From the NCBI RefSeq assembly GCF_014651015.1, contig NZ_BMWB01000009.1:155901-219900 (forward strand): a DNA stretch of 64,000 nucleotides, written 5' to 3'. The notes below the pieces were generated by a model. It made no database searches. It was given only the letters and a program-made list of their open reading frames with translations, and was not told the origin of the DNA. A program made the translations under genes and the position numbers. Each line of letters begins with the position of its first letter. The first letter of the stretch is position 1. This stretch comes from Streptomyces xantholiticus. GTDB taxonomy: Bacteria > Actinomycetota > Actinomycetes > Streptomycetales > Streptomycetaceae. Below, one piece after another: positions 1 through 7,442 of the stretch.

Positions 1-434
1 GTCGCGATGGGACCCCACCGCTCCGGCGTGACCCGGATGATCGACTTGCCCTGCGTGACCATCGCCTTGCGGTACTCGTCCCAGTTCGGGTGCTCACCCG
101 AGATGTTGCGGAAGTACTCGACGAGCGGCTCCACCGACTCGGGGGAGTCGATCACCTCGGCCGTGCCGTCGATCTGCACCCACGGGCCGTTCCAGTCGTC
201 CGACAGGACGATCACGCTGACCCGCTCGTCCCGCTTGGCGTTGCGCGTCTTCGCCCGTTCCGGATAGGTCGAGACGACGATCCGGCCGGCGTCGTCCACC
301 CCGCAGGTCAGCGGTGAGCCCTGTGGGGACCCGTCGGCGCGGCGGGTCAGCAGGATCGCCCGGTGACGGGGCCGTACGAAGTCCAGCAACTGGTCGCGTT
401 CCACCCTGGTGTTGGTGGCGATGTGGCGTGCCAT
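1..434 (-). CDS. PPOX-class F420/FMN-dependent oxidoreductase, 3' end cut by window edge
   Basis: About 144 codons are visible from an ATG at 434; the stop lies outside the window. The protein opens MARHIATNTRVERDQLLDF and continues with RHRAILLTRRADGSPQGSP, then a stretch with ISTYPERAKTRNAKRD-like residues and WVQIDGTAEV. That is the layout of the split-barrel pyridoxamine-phosphate-oxidase-like family that binds F420 or FMN in actinomycetes. Substrate cannot be read from sequence. No ribosome binding site precedes the ATG; instead TAGTGT (minus strand, 442-447) lies seven bases upstream, so the mRNA is probably leaderless. That box overlaps the TAG stop of the preceding small gene. Confidence 0.8.
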   Translation of the reverse strand, partial: MARHIATNTRVERDQLLDFVRPRHRAILLTRRADGSPQGSPLTCGVDDAGRIVVSTYPERAKTRNAKRDERVSVIVLSDDWNGPWVQIDGTAEVIDSPESVEPLVEYFRNISGEHPNWDEYRKAMVTQGKSIIRVTPERWGPIA

Positions 435-444
435 GGCGGGCACA

Positions 445-670
445 CTACGGCAGCTCGATAACCTGCACCGCCTGGATGCCCAGCTCCAGCTTCAGCGTCG
501 TCCCGATGGCGGAGACGCCGGCCTGCACCACCTGGTTGTCGTCGATCGCGAAGGCCTCGCGGTGCAGTTCCCCCCCGTGGCGCGGAACGCGGCCCGCGCA
601 CCGCCCCACGGTCGGGCCCGGTGGCGAGGCGGCCCAGGTCCAGGTCGACCTCAAGCACGTCGGCGGTCAC
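445..670 (-). pseudogene. Small unrecognised gene disrupted at a seven-G run
   Basis: A GTG at 670 overlaps the TGA of the upstream efflux gene (GTGA), the usual sign of translational coupling. It begins MTADVLEVDLDLGRLATGPD. Halfway through, GC-rich third positions switch to another frame, which ends with ELHREAFAIDDNQVVQAG and a TAG at 445-447. The switch point is a run of seven C on the plus strand (570-576). Removing one base would give a continuous protein of about 74 residues. I do not recognise the family. It could be a true frameshift mutation, phase variation or a sequencing error. Confidence 0.55.
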
Positions 671-2370
671 CGCGACGCCGGGGGCGACGCGGTGAGCGTC
701 TCGGTCTCGACCGCCTGCGCCCGGGCGGGGGCCGCAGCGGCAGCGACGGCCTCGTGGGCCTCGTCCCCGGCCGGTGCCTTGTCGTCCGGTGAACTGCTCT
801 TCAGGGCGACCTCCTTGATGAAGAGCGTCACGACGAGCGCGACGAGTGCGAAGGGAGCCGAGTACAGGAAGATGTCGGCGACCCCGTGGCCGTACGACGT
901 CTCCATCACCGTGCGGACCGGGCCGGGCAGGGTGTCCAGGTCGGGGATGCTGCCGCCGCCCGTACCGCCGTTTCCGAGTGCCGCGGCGTGCGGGCCGAGT
1001 TCGGCGAACCCCTCCTTGACGTAGTCGGTGACCCGGTGGGCCATGACCGCGCCGAGTGCCGAGACGCCGATCGCGCCGCCGAGGGACCGGAAGAAGGTGA
1101 CGACCGAGCTGGCCGCGCCGAGGTCGGCGGGGTCGACCTGGTTCTGGGTGCAGAGCACCAGGTTCTGCATCATCATGCCGAGGCCGAGACCCATGACGGC
1201 CATGTAGACCGCGATGTGCCAGTACTCGGTGTCGTACCGGATGGTGCCCAGCAGACCGAGGCCCGCCGTGACCAGGGCGCCGCCGGCGACCAGCCAGGCC
1301 TTCCAGCGGCCGGTCCTGGTGATGATCCGACCGGAGACGGTCGAGGAGACGAACAGGCCGCCGATCATCGGAATGGTCAACACGCCGGACATGGTCGGCG
1401 ACTCGTTCCGGGCCAGCTGGAAGTACTGGCTGAAGAACACGGTTCCGGCGAACATCGCGACACCGACGAAGAGCGACGCCAGCGACGCCAGCGTGATCGT
1501 GCGGTTGCGGAACAGCCGCAGCGGGATGATCGGTTCGCTCGCCTTCGACTCCACCAGCAGGAAGAGCGCGCCGAGGACGACGGAACCGCAGACCATGGCG
1601 TAGCTCTGCCACGAGAGCCAGTCGTACTTGTCACCGGCGAAGGTCACCCAGACCAGCAGCAGTGAGACGGCGGCGCTGATGAAGAATGCTCCGGACCAGT
1701 CGACCCTCGCCTCACGCCTGACCACAGGCAGCTTGAGGGTCTTCTGCAGAACGAGCAGGGCGACGATCGCGAACGGCACGCCCACGTAGAAGCACCAGCG
1801 CCAGCCGAGCCAGTCGGTGTCGGTGATGACACCACCGAGCAGCGGGCCCCCGACGGTCGCGACGGCGAAGACGGCGCCGAGGTAACCGCTGTAGCGGCCG
1901 CGCTCGCGCGGGGCGATCATCGCGGCCATCACGATCTGCGCGAGAGCGGACAGACCGCCGACGCCGATGCCCTGGATCACCCGGCAGGCGATCAGCATGC
2001 CCGAGTTCTGCGAGAGTCCGGCGACCACCGAACCCAGCACATAGATGAGCAGCGACATCTGGACCAGCAGCTTCTTGGAGAAGAGGTCCGAGAGCTTGCC
2101 CCAGAGCGGTGTGGTCGCGGTCATCGCCAGCAGCGACGCGGTCACGACCCAGGTGTAGGCGCTCTGTCCGCCCCCGAGGTCGCCGATGATCTCCGGCAGG
2201 GCGTTGGAGACGATCGTCGACGACAGGATCGCGACGAACATTCCGAGCAACAGCCCGGACAGCGCCTCCATGATCTGCCGGTGGGTCATCGGCGCCCCGC
2301 CGTCGGAGGCGGCCGACCCGCCGTGCTCGGCGTGGCCGCCCCGCACACCGCTCGATGTGGTCGTAGCCAT
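667..2370 (-). CDS. MFS drug:H+ antiporter, DHA2 (EmrB/QacA) family
   Basis: 567 residues, ATG with AAGGAAG upstream. The family has 14 membrane helices and exports hydrophobic drugs using the proton gradient. The first helix carries GMFVAILSSTIVSNALPEI, the motif A region reads GKLSDLFSKK, and GGPLLGGVITD is the antiporter motif C. A hydrophilic loop rich in Gly and Asn sits before the last helix, and the tail is Ala-rich and cytoplasmic. The gene starts eight bases after the stop of a MarR regulator, so the two form one operon. Inference: the regulator releases the operon when a toxic ligand is present. The actual substrate is unknown. Confidence 0.93.
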   Translation of the reverse strand: MATTTSSGVRGGHAEHGGSAASDGGAPMTHRQIMEALSGLLLGMFVAILSSTIVSNALPEIIGDLGGGQSAYTWVVTASLLAMTATTPLWGKLSDLFSKKLLVQMSLLIYVLGSVVAGLSQNSGMLIACRVIQGIGVGGLSALAQIVMAAMIAPRERGRYSGYLGAVFAVATVGGPLLGGVITDTDWLGWRWCFYVGVPFAIVALLVLQKTLKLPVVRREARVDWSGAFFISAAVSLLLVWVTFAGDKYDWLSWQSYAMVCGSVVLGALFLLVESKASEPIIPLRLFRNRTITLASLASLFVGVAMFAGTVFFSQYFQLARNESPTMSGVLTIPMIGGLFVSSTVSGRIITRTGRWKAWLVAGGALVTAGLGLLGTIRYDTEYWHIAVYMAVMGLGLGMMMQNLVLCTQNQVDPADLGAASSVVTFFRSLGGAIGVSALGAVMAHRVTDYVKEGFAELGPHAAALGNGGTGGGSIPDLDTLPGPVRTVMETSYGHGVADIFLYSAPFALVALVVTLFIKEVALKSSSPDDKAPAGDEAHEAVAAAAAPARAQAVETETLTASPPASR

Positions 2371-2378
2371 GAACTTCC

Positions 2379-2843
2379 TTACGTGTGGTCTGCAGGTGTA
2401 CGGATGGCGTGGGCCCGGCAGTCCCCGACGGAGTCCCGGAGACGGGCCAGCATCGCGTTGAGCTGTCCGACCTCGTCGTCGGACCAGTCCTTGAGGTGGT
2501 GGGCGAGCAGGTCCGTGGTGCGGCGGCCGAGCTCGTCGAGCAGGCCCTCGCCCGCGGGCGTGAGCCGCAGAAGGCGGGAGCGCCGGTCGTCCGGGTCGGG
2601 CGACCGCTCCAGCCAGCCGCGCTCCACCACATGGGCCACATGCCTGCTGGTCACCGACATGTCGACGGCGAGCAGTTCTGCCAGGCGGCTCATCCGCATC
2701 TCTCCGTGCCGGCCGACCAGGGCCAGTACGGCGGCGGACCCCGAGGGGCAGTATGTGGGAAGCATCCGTGCGAGGCTCCGTTTCACCGCCCCCACGGCGC
2801 TGATCTGCCGGGCCAGCTCCTCGTACTGACTCCGCTCGGCCAC
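2379..2843 (-). CDS. MarR-family transcriptional regulator of the efflux operon
   Basis: 154 residues if the GTG at 2843 is used. A winged helix-turn-helix is seen in MRMSRLAELLAVDMSVTSRH, followed by the wing PDPDDRRSRLLRLTPAGEGL, both typical of MarR. I prefer the GTG because GGAGGGG precedes it and because an ATG at 2888 would place the start upstream of the likely transcription start and put an operator inside the gene. It lies first in an operon with the DHA2 transporter. Known MarR proteins are dimers that leave the DNA when a phenolic or other drug binds; ligand unknown here. Confidence 0.9.
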   Translation of the reverse strand: MAERSQYEELARQISAVGAVKRSLARMLPTYCPSGSAAVLALVGRHGEMRMSRLAELLAVDMSVTSRHVAHVVERGWLERSPDPDDRRSRLLRLTPAGEGLLDELGRRTTDLLAHHLKDWSDDEVGQLNAMLARLRDSVGDCRAHAIRTPADHT

Positions 2844-2861
2844 GACCCCTCCAGGCTTTTT

Positions 2862-2904
2862 GTTGCTTAGGGCAACGATAGAACTCATTGGTTGCTACAG
2901 GCAA
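2862..2904 (-). promoter_or_regulatory. Promoter with paired MarR operators
   Basis: Two similar inverted repeats, GTTGC-TTAGG-GCAAC (2862-2876) and TTGC-TACAG-GCAA (2892-2904), have centres 29 bp apart. Reading leftward, TTGCCT (2899-2904) and TATCGT (2875-2880) make a -35/-10 pair with an 18-bp spacer. One operator covers the -35 and the other covers the start point. This fits autorepression by the adjacent MarR protein. Confidence 0.7.
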
Positions 2905-3046
2905 ATGAAAATGGACCCGAGTGTGTAAAGGAACTCAAAAGGCTTCGCATGCGCAGAGTCATGTGCGGGTCATGTCCGCCCTGCGGGGCGTCCCCGCGTC
3001 CGCCCGGGGTTGGGCCGGACACCGCCGTTCGCTAGGGTCCTGGGCC

Positions 3047-3268
3047 ATGGCACACAACCCCCATGCTCCCCAAGGTCAGGGCCCCGAGGGCAACTACGAC
3101 CCCGCGGGCAGCACCCAGATGTTCCGCGCCTTCGTCGACGAGGGCGCCCCCCAGGGCCGCGCGGCCGCGACGCCCGCGGCGTCGTCCTCGTCACGCGTCG
3201 GCGTGATCGTCGGTGTGATCGCGGCGGTGGCCATCCTCGGCGCGGTCGCCTGGTTGGCGCTCGCCTGA
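3047..3268 (+). CDS. Small single-pass membrane protein
   Basis: 73 residues. The N-terminal 45 are hydrophilic and rich in Pro, Gly and Gln, with GSTQMFRAFVDEG. The C-terminal part is one hydrophobic helix, VGVIVGVIAAVAILGAVAWL, ending right at the membrane. The family is unknown to me, although the pattern (charged cytosolic head, tail anchor) is common in streptomycetes. No ribosome binding site is visible: TAGGGT (3033-3038) lies eight bases before the ATG, with TTGGGC 17 bp further up, so the transcript may be almost leaderless. Confidence 0.75.
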   Translation: MAHNPHAPQGQGPEGNYDPAGSTQMFRAFVDEGAPQGRAAATPAASSSSRVGVIVGVIAAVAILGAVAWLALA

Positions 3269-3277
3269 CCGGTTCGG

Positions 3278-3298
3278 CCGGTCGGCCCGCCCGACCGG
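3278..3298. terminator. Hairpin between convergent genes
   Basis: CCGGTCGG and CCGACCGG form an 8-bp stem with a 5-base loop. It lies in a stretch where TGACCGGTTCGGCCGG occurs twice. It can serve both the gene ending at 3268 and the one ending at 3332. Confidence 0.5.
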
Positions 3299-3331
3299 TC
3301 CCGCTGACCGGTTCGGCCGGCCGGCCTTCGG

Positions 3332-4117
3332 TCACTTCCAGGTGGCTGTGACGTCCTGGGTGTCGATGTGCATTCCCAGGGGCACCCGCCATGCGTCCAC
3401 GCAGACCACGTACGCCTGCTTCCGTACGGCGCCGGGCGCGATCGGCGCCGGCAGGGCCTGCCGGGACTCGACGGTGGCCCAGTCGATGCCGAGCCCGCCG
3501 ATGATGTGCGTGGCGAAGGTGACGGTGCCGGAGGCGGCCGCGGTGCCGCCGGTGTTGCGGAACTCCAAAGTGACCCTCTCGCACCACCGCTTGTCCAGGG
3601 CCTCGCGCACCGGCTCGCCGAGCTGGAGCACGGCCGGGCCCGTGGGGCCGGGGTCGGGTACGGGCGCGGTCGGTCGCGGCGTAGGAGAGGGTGCGGGGCC
3701 CGGGACGTCCGGTGTGCCCGGGGCTCCGTCGTCGCCGGGCGCGTGCTGCGGCCCGCCGCCTCCAGGGGGTGCCGGGGACCAGGGACCGCTCGTCCCACGC
3801 GCGCCGCTCGTACCGCTCTTGGGCGACCGGCTGCCGCCGTGCCGGCCGGCAGCCGGGCCGGAGGTGTCGGTGCTGCTCCCAGGCGCCTTCGCGGCAGGGC
3901 CGGTGGATCCGTCGCCGGCGCGCCCGTTCTCCGCCCCGTCGAGCGGGGCGAGCGAGACCTTGCCCTTCGGTGGCACCGCGGCCGTCGGAGCCCTGTCCGC
4001 CCCGGCCCCCGCGGCGCCGAGTGCAGCGTCACCGTCGCCGCTGCCGCCGCACGCGGTCAGCGCTCCGCCGAGGCAGAGCGCCAACGCCACGATCCCCGGT
4101 CCGGTCTGTCGTCGCAT
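3332..4117 (-). CDS. Secreted lipoprotein with Pro/Gly-rich linker and C-terminal beta domain
   Basis: 261 residues. A signal peptide ends in the lipobox LTAC (Cys about residue 23). Residues 25-165 are low-complexity Gly/Pro/Ala/Ser and look like a wall-spanning stalk. The last 95 residues are ordered: VLQLGEPVREALDKRWCERV, then VTFATHIIGG, and a second Cys in YVVCVDAW, so a disulfide is possible. I do not know the family. The start has no clear ribosome binding site; CACACT (4124-4129) lies six bases upstream, and a perfect palindrome lies next to that. Confidence 0.8.
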   Translation of the reverse strand: MRRQTGPGIVALALCLGGALTACGGSGDGDAALGAAGAGADRAPTAAVPPKGKVSLAPLDGAENGRAGDGSTGPAAKAPGSSTDTSGPAAGRHGGSRSPKSGTSGARGTSGPWSPAPPGGGGPQHAPGDDGAPGTPDVPGPAPSPTPRPTAPVPDPGPTGPAVLQLGEPVREALDKRWCERVTLEFRNTGGTAAASGTVTFATHIIGGLGIDWATVESRQALPAPIAPGAVRKQAYVVCVDAWRVPLGMHIDTQDVTATWK

Positions 4118-4123
4118 CGCGCC

Positions 4124-4145
4124 AGTGTGGCTGACGGACCGTCAG
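4124..4145 (-). promoter_or_regulatory. Promoter with 15-bp palindrome upstream of the lipoprotein gene
   Basis: CTGACGG-A-CCGTCAG (4131-4145) is a perfect inverted repeat with a one-base centre, too tight for an RNA hairpin and typical of a TetR-type operator. The -10-like CACACT follows at 4124-4129 and the ATG six bases later. Confidence 0.5.
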
Positions 4146-4180
4146 GAGGGAACCCCCGGGGGTGGACCCCGTGCGGATGA

Positions 4181-5038
4181 TCAGTCCGCGATCAGCCCTT
4201 CCCGTAGCTGGGCGAGAGTACGGGTCAGCAGGCGTGAGACATGCATCTGGGAGATGCCGACCTCCTCGCCGATCTGCGACTGGGTCATGTTGGCGAAGAA
4301 GCGGAGCATGATGATCTGCCGCTCTCGGGGCGGCAGTTTGGCGAGCAGCGGCTTGAGGGACTCGCGGTACTCCACGCCCTCCAGCGCCGAGTCCTCGTAC
4401 CCCAGCCGGTCCGCGAGGGAGCCTTCGCCGCCGTCGTCCTCGGGCGAGGGCGAGTCCAGTGACGAGGCCGTATAGGCGTTGCCCACCGCGAGGCCGTCGA
4501 CGACGTCCTCCTCCGACACCCCGAGCACCGCGGCGAGTTCGGGGACGGTCGGTGACCGGTCGAGCTTCTGTGCGAGGTCGTCGCTGGCCTTGGTGAGTGC
4601 GAGGCGCAGCTCCTGGAGCCGGCGAGGCACCCGCACCGACCAGGAGGTGTCGCGGAAGAAGCGCTTGATCTCGCCCACGACCGTCGGCATCGCGAACGTC
4701 GGGAATTCCACGCCCCGTTCGCAGTCGAAGCGGTCGATCGCCTTGATCAGACCGATCGTGCCGACCTGGACGATGTCCTCCATCGGTTCGTTACGGCTGC
4801 GGAAGCGCGCCGCGGCGTACCGGACGAGGGGGAGGTTGAGCTCGATGAGGGTGTCGCGCACATAGGTGCGCTCCGGGCTGTCGTCGGCCGCGCCCTGGCA
4901 GTCCAGGGCGCGCAGCCGCAGGAACAGGGAACGGGAGAGCGTGCGGGTGTCGATGGCTTCCGAGCTGCCGGACTCGACAGGTGCGGGTGCGCCTGGGGCG
5001 CGAGTGAGCACCTTCGAGCTGCCCTGTTCTACGGACAT
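4181..5038 (-). CDS. sigN: RNA polymerase sigma factor, SigB/SigF/SigG group (SigN)
   Basis: 285 residues, ATG with AGGGGG upstream. Region 2 reads LVRYAAARFRSRNEPMEDIV with QVGTIGLIKAIDRFD, region 3 carries FPTFAMPTVVGEIKRFFRD, and region 4 has LPPRERQIIMLRFFANMTQ followed by the helix-turn-helix SQIGEEVGISQMHVSRLL. These identify the stress/sporulation group with no region 1.1. It lies directly downstream of a paralogue, in the order known for S. coelicolor sigF and sigN; the symbol rests on that order and on the N-terminus. Proteins of this group are usually held by anti-sigma factors, and none is seen here. Confidence 0.85.
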   Translation of the reverse strand: MSVEQGSSKVLTRAPGAPAPVESGSSEAIDTRTLSRSLFLRLRALDCQGAADDSPERTYVRDTLIELNLPLVRYAAARFRSRNEPMEDIVQVGTIGLIKAIDRFDCERGVEFPTFAMPTVVGEIKRFFRDTSWSVRVPRRLQELRLALTKASDDLAQKLDRSPTVPELAAVLGVSEEDVVDGLAVGNAYTASSLDSPSPEDDGGEGSLADRLGYEDSALEGVEYRESLKPLLAKLPPRERQIIMLRFFANMTQSQIGEEVGISQMHVSRLLTRTLAQLREGLIAD

Positions 5039-5260
5039 GCCACCCCCTTGAGGTCGCGGACGGTCGCGGTGGCCGCGACCGTCTGAGGAACGCAGCTCCC
5101 ACCTGAATACCGGCGGCGAGGCTGCGGCAAACGCGGTTCCAGCAGAATGTCACATGTCGGCAACACGCTGTAGTGACATGTCGACAAGTATCGCGCAAGA
5201 ATGCCCAGGAAACAGGGGGTGTACGGCTTTTGATGCCCCGTCAGTGAATCGAGAGTGGTT

Positions 5261-5266
5261 ATACCC
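5261..5266 (-). promoter_or_regulatory. GGGTAT box, possible SigB/F-type -10 for sigN
   Basis: On the minus strand GTACGGGTATAACC begins just after the sigF stop. GGGTAT is the -10 element read by this sigma group. I see no convincing -35 at the expected distance (GGAT sits 17 bp up). The leader to sigN would be about 210 bases. Confidence 0.35.
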
Positions 5267-5273
5267 GTACGAG

Positions 5274-6116
5274 CTACGCTTCGATCCTGTTTGCGGAACG
5301 AAGTCGAGCGAAACTTCTCGCCAGCAACCGCGACACGTGCATCTGGGACACACCGAGCTCCTGACTGATCTGGGACTGTGTCAGGTTGCTGTAGTAACGG
5401 AGCATCAGGATCCGCTGCTCCCGCTCCGGCAGCTGTACGAGGAGGTGGCGCACCAGGTCGCGGTGCTCGACGCCGGCCAGCGCCGGGTCCTCGTAGCCGA
5501 GCCGGTCCAGCAGCCCGGGCATGCCGTCCCCCTCCTGGGCCGCCTCCAGCGACGTCGCGTGGTACGAGCGGCCGGCCTCGATGCAGGCCAGCACCTCGTC
5601 CTCGCCGATCTTCAGCCGCTCGGCGATCTCGGCCGTCGTGGGGGAGCGCCCGTGGGCGGTCGTCAGGTCCTCTGTCGCTCCGTTCACCTGGACCCACAGC
5701 TCGTGGAGCCGGCGCGGCACGTGCACGGTACGCACGTTGTCGCGGAAGTAGCGCTTGATCTCGCCCACGACCGTTGGCATCGCGAACGTCGGGAACTGCA
5801 CCCCGCGGTCCGGGTCGAACCGGTCGATGGCGTTGATCAGCCCGATCGTGCCGACCTGGACGACGTCCTCCATCGGCTCGTTGCGGCTGCGGAAGCGCGC
5901 GGCGGCGTACCGCACCAGCGGGAGGTTGGCCTCGATGAGTGCCGCGCGCACCCTGGAGTGCTCCGCGGTGCCCGCCTCCAGCCCCTTGAGGCGGCCGAAC
6001 AGCACCTGGGTCAGTGCCCTGGTGTCGGCACCGCGCCGCTGGTGCTTCGCGGCGGGGGCGGTGTCGTCCGGCCTCTCGTTCTGAGGTGGCACCTGAGGCG
6101 CAGTACTGGCCGACAC
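5274..6116 (-). CDS. sigF: Late sporulation sigma factor SigF
   Basis: 280 residues from the GTG at 6116. A TTG at 6122 is possible, but the N-terminus then aligns less well with the SigF start I remember (M-x-A-S-T-A-P-Q). The core is ANLPLVRYAAARFRSRNEP, QVGTIGLINAIDRFDPDRG and the C-terminal helix-turn-helix SQISQELGVSQMHVSRLL. In S. coelicolor SigF acts in the prespore during spore maturation. It is nearly identical to SigN in regions 2 and 4.2, so the two probably read overlapping promoters. AAGGGG lies ten bases before the GTG. Confidence 0.88.
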   Translation of the reverse strand: MSASTAPQVPPQNERPDDTAPAAKHQRRGADTRALTQVLFGRLKGLEAGTAEHSRVRAALIEANLPLVRYAAARFRSRNEPMEDVVQVGTIGLINAIDRFDPDRGVQFPTFAMPTVVGEIKRYFRDNVRTVHVPRRLHELWVQVNGATEDLTTAHGRSPTTAEIAERLKIGEDEVLACIEAGRSYHATSLEAAQEGDGMPGLLDRLGYEDPALAGVEHRDLVRHLLVQLPEREQRILMLRYYSNLTQSQISQELGVSQMHVSRLLARSFARLRSANRIEA

Positions 6117-6252
6117 GGTCAAGCCACCCCTTTGCGGTCATTTACGGGCAATTCATCCGTCAAAAGCGGTCATAGCATCACAAGACATGTCCACTGTGTG
6201 CAAGCACCCGATAACACCGTGTTGACGCCCGGTTGGGACGGAAAAGCGAAAA

Positions 6253-6277
6253 GCCCCCCGCCCAGAGGGCGAGGGGC
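6253..6277 (-). terminator. Rho-independent terminator of the Dabb gene
   Basis: An 11-bp GC stem with one mismatch and an AGA loop. On the minus strand it is followed by CTTTTCGCTTTTC, one of the few T-rich tails in this window. Confidence 0.75.
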
Positions 6278-6291
6278 AGGCGGAGCGGGCC

Positions 6292-6585
6292 TCAGAACTC
6301 GTAGTCGGCGATCACCCACGTGGCGAATTCGCGCCACTGTCCGGCGGCCGCCTGGTGAGCCGGATGCTCGATGTAACGCTTCAGCGCGTCCGTGTCGGCC
6401 ACGGCCGAGTTGATGGCGAAGTCGTAGGCGATCGGCCGGTCGGTGATGTTCCAGGCGCACTCCCAGAACTGCAGCTCCGGCACGAGGCCGTCCAGCTCCT
6501 GGAACGCCTTCACCGCGGCGACGACGCGCGGCTCGTCGCGCTCGACGCCCTCGTTGAGCTTGAAGAGGACCAGATGGCGGATCAA
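6292..6585 (-). CDS. Dabb (stress-responsive alpha/beta barrel) family protein
   Basis: 97 residues. It starts with TTG, six bases after AGGGAG, giving MIRHLVLFKLNEGVERDEP. The Dabb fold is a small dimeric alpha/beta barrel; the conserved pieces here are RHLVLFKL, the middle DFAINSAVADTDALKRYIEH and the end FATWVIADYEF. Members include plant stress proteins, polyketide cyclases and uncharacterised bacterial proteins. No active-site assignment is possible. It lies between sigF and a small membrane protein, probably as its own unit given the terminator at its 3' end. Confidence 0.88.
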   Translation of the reverse strand: MIRHLVLFKLNEGVERDEPRVVAAVKAFQELDGLVPELQFWECAWNITDRPIAYDFAINSAVADTDALKRYIEHPAHQAAAGQWREFATWVIADYEF

Positions 6586-6647
6586 GGGGCACTCCCTGGT
6601 TGGCCCGGCAGCCCGGGCGGTGTCCGGCGGATCAGGATCGGACGGCC

Positions 6648-6812
6648 CTAGTTGACGAGCTCGGTCATGAATTCTCCGACGCCCTGCGCGGCGCTCGAAA
6701 TGCCCTCGAACCCTACCCCTACCAGCTCGGCCGCCCGGTCCGGGGACTTGATGATCGTCCACAGGATGAAGACGACGACGATGTAGACCGCTATCTTCTT
6801 GGCTTGCACCAT
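6648..6812 (-). CDS. 54-residue single-pass membrane protein
   Basis: The start is MVQAKKIAVYIVVVFILWTI, a membrane helix right at the N-terminus, followed by a short amphipathic tail KSPDRAAELVGVGFEGISSA. Strong G/C third positions and GGGG-type purine runs before the ATG support coding. It matches a small conserved protein I have seen at this position beside the Dabb gene in streptomycetes, but no function is known to me. It lies 62 bases upstream of the Dabb gene on the same strand and may be co-transcribed. Confidence 0.7.
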   Translation of the reverse strand: MVQAKKIAVYIVVVFILWTIIKSPDRAAELVGVGFEGISSAAQGVGEFMTELVN

Positions 6813-7203
6813 CAGCCCCTGTCTCCCCTGCTGTCCCTGCCCCGGCCCACGCGTCGCGTGAGTCTAGCCGAGCGTATTCGGACAGATTTCCATGGTCCAA
6901 AGGCCCGTCGTTTCGGGTCTTTTGCGTCTCCGGCGGCGTTGTCCGGCACCCGGAATCGTCTGTGGGCCGGGTGGAACAGAAAGCCTGGGGCGAGGGACCG
7001 GATCCCGCTGCGGGCCCGTGCCGCATGGTCTCCCCCGGGTGCGGCAGGCTGGTGGGCCGGTCCTCGCGCAGGGAAGGCGGTTACCCCGGTGCCGGCTCTC
7101 CCGATGCCGCTTGCCTCGGCGGACGCCATGAAGCCCGGCCTCGTCATCGAGGCCCGGCCTGCCTCCGCGCCGTGGGTGGCCGCGGAAGGCGACGCGGAGA
7201 GTA
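6813..7203. other. Gap without a supported gene
   Basis: About 390 bases between the small membrane gene and the tRNA-Ser terminator. Frames that are open here lack the third-position G/C pattern. I see no repeat, RNA or strong promoter, but the leftward promoter of the small membrane gene must lie in it. Confidence 0.5.
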
Positions 7204-7236
7204 CGAAGGGCCCGGTGCATCGCACCGGGCCCTTCG
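7204..7236. terminator. Perfect 15-bp hairpin after tRNA-Ser(CGA)
   Basis: CGAAGGGCCCGGTGC pairs with GCACCGGGCCCTTCG around an ATC loop. There is no T tract. It sits eight bases downstream of the tRNA 3' end. Confidence 0.75.
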
Positions 7237-7243
7237 ACAAGAG

Positions 7244-7328
7244 CGGTAGCGGAGGGATTTGAACCCTCGGTGACTTGCGCCACACTCGCTTTCGAGGCGA
7301 GCTCCTTCGGCCGCTCGGACACGCTACC
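7244..7328 (-). tRNA. tRNA-Ser(CGA)
   Basis: 85 bases. Acceptor GGTAGCG pairs with CGCTACC, the anticodon loop is CTCGAAA in a CTCGC/GCGAG stem (anticodon CGA), there is a long variable arm as in all tRNA-Ser, and the T loop is GGTTCAAATCC. CCA is not encoded. Confidence 0.95.
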
Positions 7329-7442
7329 GGGAGAGAGCTTAGCCCAAGGTGGGCCGTGCTCAGAAATCGGTTCTGAGTAAGGGCCCGCCCGGCGTGCTCC
7401 GGGCTCGCCGTGGACGCCCGCCCGAACGCTCCTCGGGCACCG

